From an uncultured Hyphomicrobiaceae bacterium (GTDB lineage Bacteria; Pseudomonadota; Alphaproteobacteria; Rhizobiales; CALHAX01): a stretch of 47,070 nucleotides of DNA. A program made the translations under genes and the position numbers. Where the stretch lies: positions 1 to 47,070 of the forward strand of contig CALHAX010000061.1 in NCBI GenBank assembly GCA_937931785.1, read 5' to 3'. Shown one piece after another: positions 17,238-25,790 of this stretch (its first letter is position 1; every line of letters begins with the position of its first letter). The notes under the pieces are model-generated. The model saw only the letters and a list, made by a program, of their open reading frames with translations. It was not told where the DNA came from and searched no databases.

Positions 17238-17324
17238 GTCGCCTCACCTGAGCTGTCGTCGGCCGTACCACCAGGATGTCCAGTGTCGTGCATCAATTTC
17301 AAACGGGTCGCGCGTCATACCACT

Positions 17325-17361
17325 ATAGCGCCGGGCTTATAATGTGTTGCGGCGGCGCTAT
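17325..17361. repeat. 9-bp inverted repeat over the NDUFA9-like stop codon
   Basis: ATAGCGCCG at 17325-17333 and CGGCGCTAT at 17353-17361 are perfect complements across 19 bp; the right arm contains the stop of the - strand NDUFA9-like gene. There is no T-tract, so it is only a candidate terminator or mRNA-end hairpin between that gene and the aminotransferase gene. Confidence 0.4.
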
Positions 17362-18317
17362 CCTCGATAGTGCGAATATTGACCTTTGGGCATAAAGCGT
17401 TCGAGATACTGCGGGACGACCGCGTCGATATATTGCGGATCGTTCACTCCCAAATCATCCAATGTCCGATGCTCGGACATTGCTGCGTCTGACACGATCG
17501 AATCCTTCTGGAGCAATCGCACCTGATCGACAGTGAGCGGACGCTTGGGGAGCGGCCACGTCAACGCCGCCTGAATTTTCGCCAGCCAGAAAGGCAACGA
17601 GACATAGCCGCGATCACGCCCCGTGTACCGTTGCACCCGATCCAGGCACTCGCGGAACGTCAGCGTTTCCGGCCCGCCGAGCTCATAGATTGTGCCGCCA
17701 TGTGCCAAACCATCGACCGCTGCCCTGATCGCACGAGCCACGTCACCGACGTAGATTGGCTGGAACTTCGTCTTGCCACCACCGATCAACGGGAGGACCG
17801 GTGCCATCGCTGCCATGCCAGCAAACCGGTTGAAGAAATCATCTTCCGGGCCGAACACCACCGACGGACGCAGAACGACGGCTTCGGGAAATTCTTTCAG
17901 TACGGCTTGCTCGCCTGCAGCCTTGCTGCGTGCGTACTCCGAGCGGCTTTTGAGATCGGCGCCAAGACCGGAAACCTGAACAAAGTGCGACACGCCCGCA
18001 GCCTTTGCGGCGCGTGCCACAGCGCGGGCACCGTCGATGTGGAGTGCGTTGAATGATTGCTTTCCACTGCTCTGGAGCACGGCAACAAGGTTCACCACCG
18101 CATCGGAACCGGCCACTGCCGCTTCAACAGACGCAGGGAAGCGGATGTTTGCCTGTACCGCGTGGATCTGGCCAACTGTACCCATGGGTTGCAGATGCCC
18201 CGCAAGGTCCGGTCTACGCACCGCAACGCGCACCCTGTACCCGGCACGCGCCAGTTCACGCACCGTGTGCCGACCGATAAAGCCATCGCCCCCGAACAGG
18301 GTCACCAGTTTCGCCAT
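17358..18317 (-). CDS. Complex I NDUFA9-like NAD(P)-binding protein
   Basis: 319 residues from the ATG at 18317 (MAKLVTLFGGDGFIGRHTV); the frame runs 65 residues further upstream but without family-like sequence. The N-terminal GGDGFIG is an atypical-SDR dinucleotide-binding loop. VNLVAVLQSSG, FVQVSGLGAD and a YARSK segment follow, then VLRPSVVFGPEDDFFNRFA. This order is typical of the alphaproteobacterial proteins related to the mitochondrial complex I accessory subunit NDUFA9. A role in complex I assembly or stability or in quinone metabolism is assumed from homology, not shown. It is divergent from the tRNA-Leu and rnd genes. Confidence 0.85.
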   Translation of the reverse strand: MAKLVTLFGGDGFIGRHTVRELARAGYRVRVAVRRPDLAGHLQPMGTVGQIHAVQANIRFPASVEAAVAGSDAVVNLVAVLQSSGKQSFNALHIDGARAVARAAKAAGVSHFVQVSGLGADLKSRSEYARSKAAGEQAVLKEFPEAVVLRPSVVFGPEDDFFNRFAGMAAMAPVLPLIGGGKTKFQPIYVGDVARAIRAAVDGLAHGGTIYELGGPETLTFRECLDRVQRYTGRDRGYVSLPFWLAKIQAALTWPLPKRPLTVDQVRLLQKDSIVSDAAMSEHRTLDDLGVNDPQYIDAVVPQYLERFMPKGQYSHYRG

Positions 18318-18590
18318 GGGATCGCGCTCCGCTTCCGCGCCGGATCTTGTGGCGCTGATGGAGCAGATAGCGCCGATAGCGCCGTCTGTGAAGCTGTCAG
18401 GTGTGCGGCTTACCGGTCTTTGAACAGGCTGGCATCCGAAATTGCTGAACGCGCAAGCACTGTGCATTCGGATTCCGCACGGACAAGCACACGGTTTCCC
18501 TGTCACAGTCAAAAATTCGCCTCTCGAATGATTGTCGAACCCGCCCCTGTACAGCGGGTTTCGAACGCGCTATTCAGCGCGCTCGAAATG

Positions 18591-18677
18591 CCCAGGTGGC
18601 GGAATTGGTAGACGCGCTGCGTTCAGGTCGCAGTGACCGCAAGGTCGTGGAAGTTCGAGTCTTCTCCTGGGCACCAT
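18591..18677 (+). tRNA. tRNA-Leu (anticodon CAG)
   Basis: 87 nt including an encoded CCA. The acceptor stem GCCCAGG pairs with CCTGGGC at 18667-18673, followed by A-CCA. The D-arm contains GGTAGACGC, the anticodon stem CTGCG/CGCAG encloses TTCAGGT giving anticodon CAG. A long class II variable arm (GACC-GCAA-GGTC) is followed by the T-arm GTTCGAGTC. The long variable arm and anticodon make leucine certain. It reads CUG codons. Confidence 0.97.
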
Positions 18678-18829
18678 ACCGTATCGCCAGCATCGCGCTG
18701 GTGGAAAATGCTTCGAGGCCTTGCCTCCAGACGATGATTCCCTTTCGTGGATCACGGGTTGATTACGGACCTGCTACTGGTGATCGGCCATCTTCGCCCT
18801 CATTTGATTCAAAATTGAGTTGGTCCTTC

Positions 18830-19444
18830 ATGACAATCCACTTGCACAAGAACGACCTGCCGGATGGCATCGATTTCGGCAGCAGCGTCGCAATCGACAG
18901 CGAAACACTTGGTCTTAATCCGCATCGTGACCGGCTATGTGTCGTACAGTTATCTGCGGGCGACGGGACCGCACATCTCGTTCAGTTCGCTGCCGGGCAG
19001 TACGATGCACCCAACCTGAAAGCGCTGCTTGGAAACCCGGGCGTGACAAAGATCTTTCACTTTGCCCGGTTCGATCTGGCTGTGCTCTACGCCTACCTCG
19101 GAGTCATGGCTCGGCCAGCGTATTGCACGAAAATCGCGTCAAAGCTGACGCGAACCTACACGGATCGTCATGGCCTCAAGGACATTTGCCGCGAGTTGCT
19201 TGGCGTCGATTTGTCAAAAGAACAGCAAAGCTCTGATTGGGGCGCGCCAGAATTGAGCGCGAACCAACAGGCCTATGCAGCATCCGACGTGCTCTATCTT
19301 CATGCGCTCAAAGACGTTCTGGACGAGCGACTTGCCCGCGAGAATCGCACAGCCTTTGCAGACGCTTGTTTCGATTTCCTGCCAACCCGAGCACAGCTCG
19401 ACCTTGCCGGGTGGCCGGATACGGACATTTTCGCGCATTCATGA
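18830..19444 (+). CDS. rnd: Ribonuclease D-type 3'-5' exonuclease
   Basis: 204 residues from the ATG at 18830; the frame upstream runs through the tRNA gene and is not coding. The DEDDy exonuclease residues are visible: AIDSETLGL (Asp, Glu), FHFARFDLAVL (Asp) and YAASDVLYLHAL (Tyr, Asp). It is short compared with E. coli RNase D (about 375 residues) because the HRDC domains are absent, as in many alphaproteobacterial homologues. It would trim 3' ends of tRNA and other RNAs in the cytoplasm. It stands between a tRNA gene and the lpt genes; the gap to lptC is 111 bp. Confidence 0.88.
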   Translation: MTIHLHKNDLPDGIDFGSSVAIDSETLGLNPHRDRLCVVQLSAGDGTAHLVQFAAGQYDAPNLKALLGNPGVTKIFHFARFDLAVLYAYLGVMARPAYCTKIASKLTRTYTDRHGLKDICRELLGVDLSKEQQSSDWGAPELSANQQAYAASDVLYLHALKDVLDERLARENRTAFADACFDFLPTRAQLDLAGWPDTDIFAHS

Positions 19445-19555
19445 GCCGATTTTGGTGCTTCAGATGCGCCACGAACCCATTCTGCCCAACTTTCAGTGCA
19501 ATGCAGTCCCGCACCCCATGGACAGCGGCGGCATGACAAGGGCATCTTCGACAAC

Positions 19556-20308
19556 ATGGACGGATCATACCGCGCTGCGGCGGCCGCAAACTTCGGCCAC
19601 GCAAGCGACACGACAACAGGCATCGGAGCCGGATCGGCGACTGCTTCCACAAGCGGTCTGCCGTTCGTGCGTCGTGCTGATCGCGCGAAAGCCTACAAAG
19701 CGGCGCGACGGCATACGATGCTTGTGCGGGCGCTTCGGTTGATCCTGCCTGTTTGTGCTGTGGGTACGGTTGGTCTCTATGCCCTGAACGCACAAATCAG
19801 CGTCAACCTCGGCAAGGGCAAGGCAACGGTCGAACGAGTCGAACTCTCAACCGATAACCTGCGTATGGTGACACCTCGCCTTGAGGGTGTCACGGACGAT
19901 AATGGACGTTATGTCGTGTCTGCCAAAGCCGGAACACAGGAATTCGATTCTCCCGACATCATCAACCTTGAAGAAGTGGATGCCCGGGTGGCGCGCCCAA
20001 ATGACGAGTGGGTGCATCTTGTCGCCGATACCGGACGCTTCGAGACGAAAACGGATAAAATGGAACTGAAGGGGAATATTCGCATCGTGGCGCACAATGG
20101 CATGGATGCGCATCTGAGCAGTGCGCGGATCGATGTCAAAGGCAATCGCGTCGTCTCAATGGAACCCGTCCGGATTGACATGCCCAATGGGCAAATTGAC
20201 AGCCAGTCGGTGTTGATTGACACCGGAGCAAAGACAATCAGTTTTGTGGGCAAGGTCCGGGTTAAGTTATTCAAACGTCCGCAACAGACATCGGTGGCTG
20301 GACAATGA
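19556..20308 (+). CDS. lptC: LPS export protein LptC
   Basis: 250 residues from the ATG at 19556; an upstream ATG at 19496 is possible, but the family region begins near RAKAYKAARRH. One membrane segment (LVRALRLILPVCAVGTVGLYAL) is followed by a periplasmic beta-jellyroll with VTPRLEGVTDDNGRYVVSA, ETKTDKMELKGNIR and SQSVLIDTG. These are LptC (DUF1239) features. The protein bridges the LptB2FG transporter to LptA in LPS transport. Its stop overlaps the lptA start as ATGA, so translation is coupled. LptF, LptG and LptD are not in this window. Confidence 0.9.
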   Translation: MDGSYRAAAAANFGHASDTTTGIGAGSATASTSGLPFVRRADRAKAYKAARRHTMLVRALRLILPVCAVGTVGLYALNAQISVNLGKGKATVERVELSTDNLRMVTPRLEGVTDDNGRYVVSAKAGTQEFDSPDIINLEEVDARVARPNDEWVHLVADTGRFETKTDKMELKGNIRIVAHNGMDAHLSSARIDVKGNRVVSMEPVRIDMPNGQIDSQSVLIDTGAKTISFVGKVRVKLFKRPQQTSVAGQ

Positions 20309-21033
20309 ACCTCTGGAAAGAACGGGCTGGTGGTGCCATGCGTCACTCAACAGACCCGTGGCGCTTACTCGCGGTTGCTGTCGCGTTGATATTTCTCTCT
20401 CCTGGCGTCGCACAGGGTCAGGCCATAACAGAAGCGTTCGGTGGGTTTGCCACGAGCCCCGATCAACCGATCGATATTCAGGCCAGCCGTCTGGACGTGG
20501 ACGATAATGCCAAGCGTGCCGTGTTCACGGGACAGGTCGTCGCGCGTCAAGATACGTTCGTGATGAATTCGAGCACTCTCGAAATCAAGTACGGTCCACG
20601 TGCCGGAGCTAAAAAATCTGCGTCCGGATCGTCCAGCGCTCTGGGGGGTGGTTCCACGGAAATCACACACCTTACGGCGCGGGGTAAGGTGTTCATCCAG
20701 TCGCTCAAGGAAAACACCCAAACCGCGGAAGGCAACTGGGCCGAGTTCGATGTGAAAAAACGGATCATCACCATGGGTGACCTTGTAACACTCAAGCAGG
20801 GTAAGAACGTTATTCGCGGCACACGACTGGTGATCAATCTGGTAACAGGGCGGAGTTCTGTGCAATCCGGTTCGCCGGCGGGTTCAACCCAGAGGGGGGG
20901 GCGTATCCGGATGGTAATCACACCTGACAAGGCATTGCGCAGCGGCCTTGGCAATCGCGGCACCTCCAAGCCGAAGCGACGACGCAAAACCAGCATTGGA
21001 CAATCGTCCCGCACAACACGCGGAGATCAATAG
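20305..21033 (+). CDS. lptA: Periplasmic LPS-transport protein LptA (OstA-like)
   Basis: 242 residues. After a signal peptide (hydrophobic stretch LLAVAVALIFLSPGVAQGQA) the OstA-type repeats are seen: PIDIQASRLDVDDNAKRAVF, TGQVVARQDTFVMNSSTLEI, ITHLTARGKVFI and GNWAEFDVKKRIITM. A basic C-terminal tail rich in Lys and Arg follows. The N-terminus could begin at 20305 or at the ATG encoding MRHSTDPW twelve codons later, which gives a tidier signal peptide. It forms the periplasmic bridge carrying LPS from LptC toward LptD. The stop overlaps the lptB start by 1 bp. Confidence 0.9.
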   Translation: MNLWKERAGGAMRHSTDPWRLLAVAVALIFLSPGVAQGQAITEAFGGFATSPDQPIDIQASRLDVDDNAKRAVFTGQVVARQDTFVMNSSTLEIKYGPRAGAKKSASGSSSALGGGSTEITHLTARGKVFIQSLKENTQTAEGNWAEFDVKKRIITMGDLVTLKQGKNVIRGTRLVINLVTGRSSVQSGSPAGSTQRGGRIRMVITPDKALRSGLGNRGTSKPKRRRKTSIGQSSRTTRGDQ

Positions 21034-21932
21034 TGACACGCATCGTTCCTATCGGGGCTCCGCCGCCTCACGCTCTTGACGACGGGGCGGTTTATGACCT
21101 CCAGCAACCTACCGACAACGCATACGCACCCCACCAGCATGCCCCTGCACGTCAACCGGCACCATCGTCGCAAAGCGCAAACGGTGGGCATTTTGCTCCG
21201 CACGTGAATGGCGAGGGCTGGTTGACTGTCAACGACATCCACAAGGCGTTCAAACGCCGCAAGGTCGTGAAGGGTGTCAGCCTTGCTCTCAAAACAGGCG
21301 AAGCTGTCGGGCTGCTCGGGCCAAACGGCGCAGGTAAAACGACCGTGTTCTACATGATCACGGGTTTGATACCCGCCGACAAGGGACAGATTTCCATCGA
21401 CGGGCACGATGTGACCAAGTTGCCGATGTATCGTCGCGCGCGCCTTGGCATCGGATATCTACCGCAGGAGGCGTCCATTTTTCGCGGCCTTTCCGTCGAA
21501 CAGAATATCATGGCCGTTCTGGAGCTGACAGAGAAAAACAAGACGGTGCGTCGCGACCAACTGGATGCGCTGTTGCGTGAATTTCGCATTGAACATTTGA
21601 GGAAATCTCCCTCTATCGCCCTTTCAGGCGGAGAGCGCAGACGTTGCGAAATTGCCCGAGCGCTGGCCTCTGGCCCCTCCTATATGCTTCTGGATGAACC
21701 GTTTGCCGGTATTGACCCACTCGCGATTGGAGATATCCAGGCCCTTGTTGGTCAGCTCAAGGAGCGCGGCATCGGCGTTTTGATCACTGATCACAACTGG
21801 CGCGAAACACTGGATTTGACGGACCGGGCGTACATTATTTATGACGGTCAGGTTCTGACACACGGTAACCCTTTGGAAATCATAAACAACAAAGACGTGC
21901 AACGGGTCTACCTTGGTGACCAGGTGGGTTAA
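21033..21932 (+). CDS. lptB: LPS export ABC transporter ATPase LptB
   Basis: 299 residues from a GTG that shares one base with the lptA stop. The first ~60 residues are a low-complexity Pro/His/Gln-rich extension not part of the ABC fold, so an internal start (for example the ATG near residue 20 in another alignment) cannot be excluded. The ABC domain has Walker A GPNGAGKTT, Q-loop LPQEASIFRGLS, signature LSGGERRRCEIARAL, Walker B MLLDEPFAGIDP and H-loop ITDHNWRETL. The LptB-specific RRARLGIGYLPQ and FAGIDPLAI blocks make it LptB rather than a general ABC ATPase. It powers extraction of LPS from the inner membrane. Confidence 0.95.
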   Translation: MTRIVPIGAPPPHALDDGAVYDLQQPTDNAYAPHQHAPARQPAPSSQSANGGHFAPHVNGEGWLTVNDIHKAFKRRKVVKGVSLALKTGEAVGLLGPNGAGKTTVFYMITGLIPADKGQISIDGHDVTKLPMYRRARLGIGYLPQEASIFRGLSVEQNIMAVLELTEKNKTVRRDQLDALLREFRIEHLRKSPSIALSGGERRRCEIARALASGPSYMLLDEPFAGIDPLAIGDIQALVGQLKERGIGVLITDHNWRETLDLTDRAYIIYDGQVLTHGNPLEIINNKDVQRVYLGDQVG

Positions 21933-21997
21933 GCGTCCTTAAATGACAACCTGCTACGACAGATGCACTGGGAGAAATATAACAGGGTTCAGATAAG

Positions 21998-23536
21998 ATG
22001 GCACTCGGTGTAAAACTGGAGTTGCGGCAAAGCCAGGCGCTGGTCATGACGCCTCAACTGCAGCAGGCCATTAAACTCCTGCAGTTGTCCAACATCGAAC
22101 TCAACGAATTCGTTGAGGAGGAGTTGGAACGGAACCCGATTCTCGAACGCCGCGATGACGTTGATACTCCTGTCGAAGCGACTGACCCACAATCGAATGA
22201 TGACGCCACACCGGCTGCCGAGACTGCGGAAACATGGTTGGAGAGCGGCTCTGCGGCGGGAGATCCTGCGGGTGAACTCGATACGGACTATTCCAACATC
22301 GATCCTGACGCGAGCGTTGCGGATCGCCAGGATGTGACACCAGACGGGCCGCGTGATGACTGGATGTCTGCGAGCAACGGGTCCTCCGGCGTGTCCGAAG
22401 GTTACAACCTTGAAGCGTTCGTAAGCGAAGACAAATCGCTTCATGATCACTTGCACGAGCAGCTCAATCTCTCGATTTTCGATCCGGTGGACAACCTCAT
22501 CGCTCTTCACCTTATCGATCAGGTGGACGATGCAGGCTATATGCGCGGTCATACTTCCGAGATCGCTGAAAAACTTGGCGTGGCGCACGATCGTGTTTTG
22601 AGTGTTTTGTCGACACTGCAGACATTTGATCCGGTTGGCGTTTGCGCCCGCGATCTCGGAGAATGTCTGGGACTGCAACTCCGTGACCAAAATCGCTTCG
22701 ATCCGATGATCGAGTCTCTGCTCGACAATCTCGATCTTCTGGCAACGCACAATTTACCAGCGTTGCGGCAGGCGTGCGGTGTCGCCAAGACCGAGCTGGC
22801 CGAAATGATCATGGAAATCCGGGAGCTGGATCCAAAACCCGGGTTGCAGTACGGCAGCATTGCGGTTCAACCTGTCGTGCCCGACGTGATCGTACGGAAT
22901 CGGTTGGACGGTTCATGGCAAGTGGAACTCAACAACGACACTTTGCCACGCGTTCTCGTCAACCAAACATATTTTGCTCTTGTCTCGAAGACAGCGAAAT
23001 CTGACCATGACAAGGACTACCTCGGCAATTGCCTGCAGACCGCAAACTGGCTTGCGAAGAGCCTCGATCAGCGCGCTCGCACGATCCTGAAAGTCTCCGA
23101 GGAAATCATTCGCCAGCAGGATGCCTTCCTGACGTACGGCATCGAACATATGCGTCCGCTCAATCTCAAGACGGTGGCGGATGCCATATCCATGCATGAG
23201 TCGACAGTCAGCCGCGTCACGTCCAACAAGTACATGGAAACGCCACGCGGGATCTTCGAACTGAAGTATTTCTTCACATCATCAATCCCCTCGGCGGGGC
23301 AGGGCGAAGCGCATTCGTCGGAAGCTGTGCGGCATCGCATCCGAACCCTTATTGACAATGAAAACGTTAAAGCGATCCTCTCGGACGACAAGATCGTGGC
23401 GCTGCTCAAGCAAGACGGCATCGACATCGCTCGCCGCACTGTAGCGAAGTATCGGGAAGCCATGCATATCCCTTCTTCAGTGCAACGCCGTCGTGAGAAG
23501 AAGATGTCATCGGCAATGGCGGAACTGGCCGTTTGA
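21998..23536 (+). CDS. rpoN: RNA polymerase sigma-54 factor
   Basis: 512 residues, full length. Region I begins MALGVKLELRQSQALVMTPQ and continues with QLQQAIKLLQLSNIELNEF, the Gln/Leu-rich activator-response region. An acidic region II (about residues 50-125) follows, then the core-binding region. The C-terminal DNA-binding part contains the RpoN box ARRTVAKYRE at about 478-487. It directs transcription from -24/-12 promoters with enhancer-binding ATPases. The place directly after lptB and before hpf and ptsN is the conserved proteobacterial arrangement. Confidence 0.97.
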   Translation: MALGVKLELRQSQALVMTPQLQQAIKLLQLSNIELNEFVEEELERNPILERRDDVDTPVEATDPQSNDDATPAAETAETWLESGSAAGDPAGELDTDYSNIDPDASVADRQDVTPDGPRDDWMSASNGSSGVSEGYNLEAFVSEDKSLHDHLHEQLNLSIFDPVDNLIALHLIDQVDDAGYMRGHTSEIAEKLGVAHDRVLSVLSTLQTFDPVGVCARDLGECLGLQLRDQNRFDPMIESLLDNLDLLATHNLPALRQACGVAKTELAEMIMEIRELDPKPGLQYGSIAVQPVVPDVIVRNRLDGSWQVELNNDTLPRVLVNQTYFALVSKTAKSDHDKDYLGNCLQTANWLAKSLDQRARTILKVSEEIIRQQDAFLTYGIEHMRPLNLKTVADAISMHESTVSRVTSNKYMETPRGIFELKYFFTSSIPSAGQGEAHSSEAVRHRIRTLIDNENVKAILSDDKIVALLKQDGIDIARRTVAKYREAMHIPSSVQRRREKKMSSAMAELAV

Positions 23537-23803
23537 TCGTTTGATCGCACGCGTGAACTGAACCATAAAACAGCTCATGGTTGTTTCTTTGTTTCTCAAG
23601 ACTCTCACACCCGTTCATGAGCGCGAATACTCTTGCAATGCAAAATTGACTTGCACGTGCTGATCCGCTAGCTTTTAGCACTGGTTGGGAGGCCAGTTGA
23701 GATAATCGAGCCTCCTGAGCGAGCCTCCCCACGTTGTCAGTAATTTCACCTTCGATCCGGCATTCGACCGGGTTGAAAGCGGTGTTTTGGACATGGTGCA
23801 TTA

Positions 23804-24391
23804 ATGAGCATTCGGATTACCGCCAAGAACCTGGATATCGGCCAGTCTCTGCGAGACTACGTCGACGACCGGGTTCATGAATTATCTGAGAAGTACATGG
23901 GGGCACCGCTCGCTGGCCATGTGACCGTAGAGAAAGTGCGAACGAACTTCGTTACAGGGTGTAATATTCAACTGCGTACAGGATTGATCCTGCAAGCGCG
24001 CGGCGAGGCGGCCGATGCTTACGCGAGCGCCGAAGCAGCCTTCGAAAAACTTGAAAAACGTATCCGGCGCTACAAGCGGCGCCTTAAAGACCACCACCAC
24101 GGTCAAAACTCCGAAGTGCCAGAACCGAATGCGACTGATTATGTCGTCCAAGGCGCTGATGATGATGCTGCTGAAGACGTCCCTGAGAACGATCCGCCGC
24201 TGATCATTGCCGAAACGCGCATGACGGTTCGGGAAATTGCCGTCAGTGAAGCGGTCATGCAACTCGACCTTGCTGATGCCCCAATTGTCGTCTTTCGCAA
24301 TGCGGGTCACGGGCGATTGAATGTCGTCTACCGGCGTGAAGACGGACACGTTGGTTGGATTGATCCAACTGACGCGACAGCATTATCCTGA
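23804..24391 (+). CDS. hpf: Long-form ribosome hibernation-promoting factor (HPF/YfiA)
   Basis: 195 residues. The N-terminal S30AE domain is about residues 1-105: RITAKNLDIGQSLRDYVDDR, then VTVEKVRTNFVTGCNIQL and FEKLEKRIRRYKRRLKDH. A linker of about 30 acidic residues follows. The C-terminal dimerisation domain is MTVREIAVSEAVMQLDLA...VFRNAGHGRLNVVYRREDG. Having both domains makes it the long form that pairs 70S ribosomes into 100S particles in stationary phase or stress. The 267-bp gap 23537-23803 before it contains no gene and probably carries its promoter, but no clear -24/-12 site could be assigned. Confidence 0.93.
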   Translation: MSIRITAKNLDIGQSLRDYVDDRVHELSEKYMGAPLAGHVTVEKVRTNFVTGCNIQLRTGLILQARGEAADAYASAEAAFEKLEKRIRRYKRRLKDHHHGQNSEVPEPNATDYVVQGADDDAAEDVPENDPPLIIAETRMTVREIAVSEAVMQLDLADAPIVVFRNAGHGRLNVVYRREDGHVGWIDPTDATALS

Positions 24392-24459
24392 CGAAACTGG
24401 CAACCAGTCACACAATTTGACCGATACTCAGTTCAGTGTCGGCGGAAAGTTTGGGAACC

Positions 24460-24927
24460 ATGGATCTAGGCGATCTGATCACACCTGATGCTGTGGCCGT
24501 CTCTATCAAGGCGAACAGTAAGAAGCAGGTTATCCAGGAACTCGCAACACGCGCAGCGAAAGAGACCGGCTGCGATCAGCGTGAGATCTTCGACACCTTG
24601 TTGCAGCGCGAACGGCTCGGCTCGACGGGTGTCGGGCGTGGGGTTGCGATTCCCCATGGCAAATTACCGTCGATCGACAAGATTTTCTGCCTGTTTGCAC
24701 GGCTTGAGCAACCCATCGATTTCGACACAGTCGATGACGAACCCGTTGATCTTCTCTTTGTCTTGCTCGCTCCAGAAAGTGCGGGTGCAGATCATCTGAA
24801 AGCTCTGGCGCGTATCTCACGTCTTTTGCGCGAACCGGGTGCCGTCGAAAAGTTGCGCGGCACACATGAAGCAAGCGCGATCTATGCTGTGCTTACGGAA
24901 CCTATGGAATCTTCAAACGCTGCCTGA
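24460..24927 (+). CDS. ptsN: PTS IIA-like nitrogen-regulatory protein PtsN
   Basis: 155 residues from the ATG at 24460 (MDLGDLITPDAV), which matches the usual N-terminus; a GTG eight codons upstream is an alternative. EIFDTLLQRERLGSTGVGRG is followed by VAIPHGKLP, whose His is the phosphorylation site of EIIA-Ntr. VDLLFVLLAPESAGADHLKALA and ISRLLREPGAVEKLR complete the PTS_EIIA_2 domain. It receives phosphate from NPr in the nitrogen PTS and regulates potassium transport, carbon/nitrogen balance and sometimes sigma-54-linked processes. It follows hpf by 68 bp and closes the conserved cluster. Confidence 0.94.
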   Translation: MDLGDLITPDAVAVSIKANSKKQVIQELATRAAKETGCDQREIFDTLLQRERLGSTGVGRGVAIPHGKLPSIDKIFCLFARLEQPIDFDTVDDEPVDLLFVLLAPESAGADHLKALARISRLLREPGAVEKLRGTHEASAIYAVLTEPMESSNAA

Positions 24928-24944
24928 GGCGATAAAGATGCAGC

Positions 24945-24964
24945 CTTGGTGAATTAACGCCAAG
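24945..24964. terminator. Hairpin between convergent ptsN and DUF1150 genes
   Basis: CTTGGTG and CGCCAAG form a 7-bp stem (one G-U on the + strand RNA) around AATTAA. There is no T-tract on either side. Its place between two convergent genes favours a weak bidirectional terminator. Confidence 0.35.
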
Positions 24965-24980
24965 AGCTCCCCCAGACAAA

Positions 24981-25250
24981 TCAATGTACACTGGCTACGT
25001 CGAGTTCGCCTTCCACGGCGTGGGCAACGGCGGCTGAACGCGTGTCGGTCAATGCGAGTGGCGTTCCGTCGGCCGCTGTCAGAGCATAGAGATTGATACC
25101 GACAGGAATTCCATCGAGGCCGGGAAACAAACCGTCTGCTTCGCCTGGCTCCAACTGCTTAATGTACGCCACCTCGCCATCGCCAAGCTGGCCCAGTTCA
25201 AATTCGCTCATGATTTCGGTTGCGCTGACCAAATTACGTTGAGTGTTCAT
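24981..25250 (-). CDS. DUF1150 family protein
   Basis: 89 residues. GDGEVAYIKQLEPGEADGLFPGLDGIPVGINLYALTAADG is split here over two blocks of the conserved DUF1150 core, and the start MNTQRNLVSATEIMSEFELG is typical; no membrane segment is seen. It follows the hsp20 gene by 39 bp on the same strand, the arrangement found in many alphaproteobacteria, so both should be heat-induced on one transcript. The C-terminal half contains LALTDTRSAAVAHA. The biochemical role of DUF1150 is not established; a function linked to the small heat-shock protein is inferred from context only. Confidence 0.85.
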   Translation of the reverse strand: MNTQRNLVSATEIMSEFELGQLGDGEVAYIKQLEPGEADGLFPGLDGIPVGINLYALTAADGTPLALTDTRSAAVAHAVEGELDVASVH

Positions 25251-25289
25251 TTTGAGCTCCTTTCAAACCATGACACGCAGTGCGTGACT

Positions 25290-25718
25290 TTACACATTGC
25301 CTGTTCCGATCTCGACCCGCTGCACAATGCGCTCAGGTGTTGGGCGAATAAAATCGATGATCAGCAAACCGTTTGCGAGATTTGCCTTCTCGATCTGAAT
25401 GCCATCCGCCAGAACAAAAACCTTCTGAAACTGGCGGGCAGCAATGCCTCTATGAAGATACGTGCGCTCTGTGTCGTCAGTTTGTTTACCGCGGATCATG
25501 ATCTGGTGATCTTCTATGGTGATCTCCAGATCCTCACGTTTGAAACCGGCCACAGCTAACGTTATGCGAAGGCATTCACCGCCTTCCTCACGATGCAGGC
25601 GCTCGATGTTGTAGGGCGGATATCCGTCACCAACTCCCTGGGTGATCTGGTCAATCAGGCGCTCGATCTCATCAAAACCGAGCAGGAGCGGGTTTTTCAG
25701 CACGGAAACGCGCGCCAT
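25290..25718 (-). CDS. Small heat-shock protein, Hsp20/IbpA type
   Basis: 142 residues. The alpha-crystallin domain covers about residues 38-130: YNIERLHREEGGECLRITLAVAGF is the first part (two strands), then REDLEITIEDHQIMIRG, YLHRGIAARQFQKVFVLAD and KANLANGLLIIDF (the A-x-x-x-N-G-L-L pattern). The N-terminal FDEIERLIDQI is the IbpA-like class A motif of rhizobial small heat-shock proteins. It is an ATP-independent holdase in the cytoplasm that keeps unfolding proteins soluble. Its start has AAGGAC 8 nt upstream, inside a ROSE-like hairpin (separate entry), so translation is probably opened by heat. Confidence 0.92.
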   Translation of the reverse strand: MARVSVLKNPLLLGFDEIERLIDQITQGVGDGYPPYNIERLHREEGGECLRITLAVAGFKREDLEITIEDHQIMIRGKQTDDTERTYLHRGIAARQFQKVFVLADGIQIEKANLANGLLIIDFIRPTPERIVQRVEIGTGNV

Positions 25719-25790
25719 CTTTCATGTCCTTATACAAAGCAACGTACTCGGCATTCCGTGTCCCCAGTTGGGCAACACGACCTCGCCATA
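25719..25790 (-). promoter_or_regulatory. ROSE-like RNA thermometer in the hsp20 leader
   Basis: Read on the - strand, GTTGCTTTGTATAAGGAC (25743 to 25726) folds so that UUGCU pairs with the AGGA of the Shine-Dalgarno. It does so through U-A, C-G, a G-G opposition and U-A, closed by an extra G-C with one bulged U. This is the UYGCU/AGGA geometry of ROSE elements. A second hairpin upstream has GTGT...ACAC and CCC/GGG arms (25758-25778). A CCCATATT at 25804-25797 resembles a heat-shock -10 box, which would give a leader of about 72 nt. Structure is inferred by eye. Confidence 0.65.

Noticed and set aside
18596-18829. Upstream extension of the RNase D frame
   Set aside because: It reads through the tRNA-Leu gene. 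The exonuclease homology starts at the ATG at 18830.
21989-22750. Long - strand open frame (253 codons)
   Set aside because: Antisense to rpoN; no domain recognised.
23640-23700. Possible sigma-54 promoter before hpf
   Set aside because: A TTGCACG occurs but the matching -12 TTGC at the right spacing does not; too weak to report.
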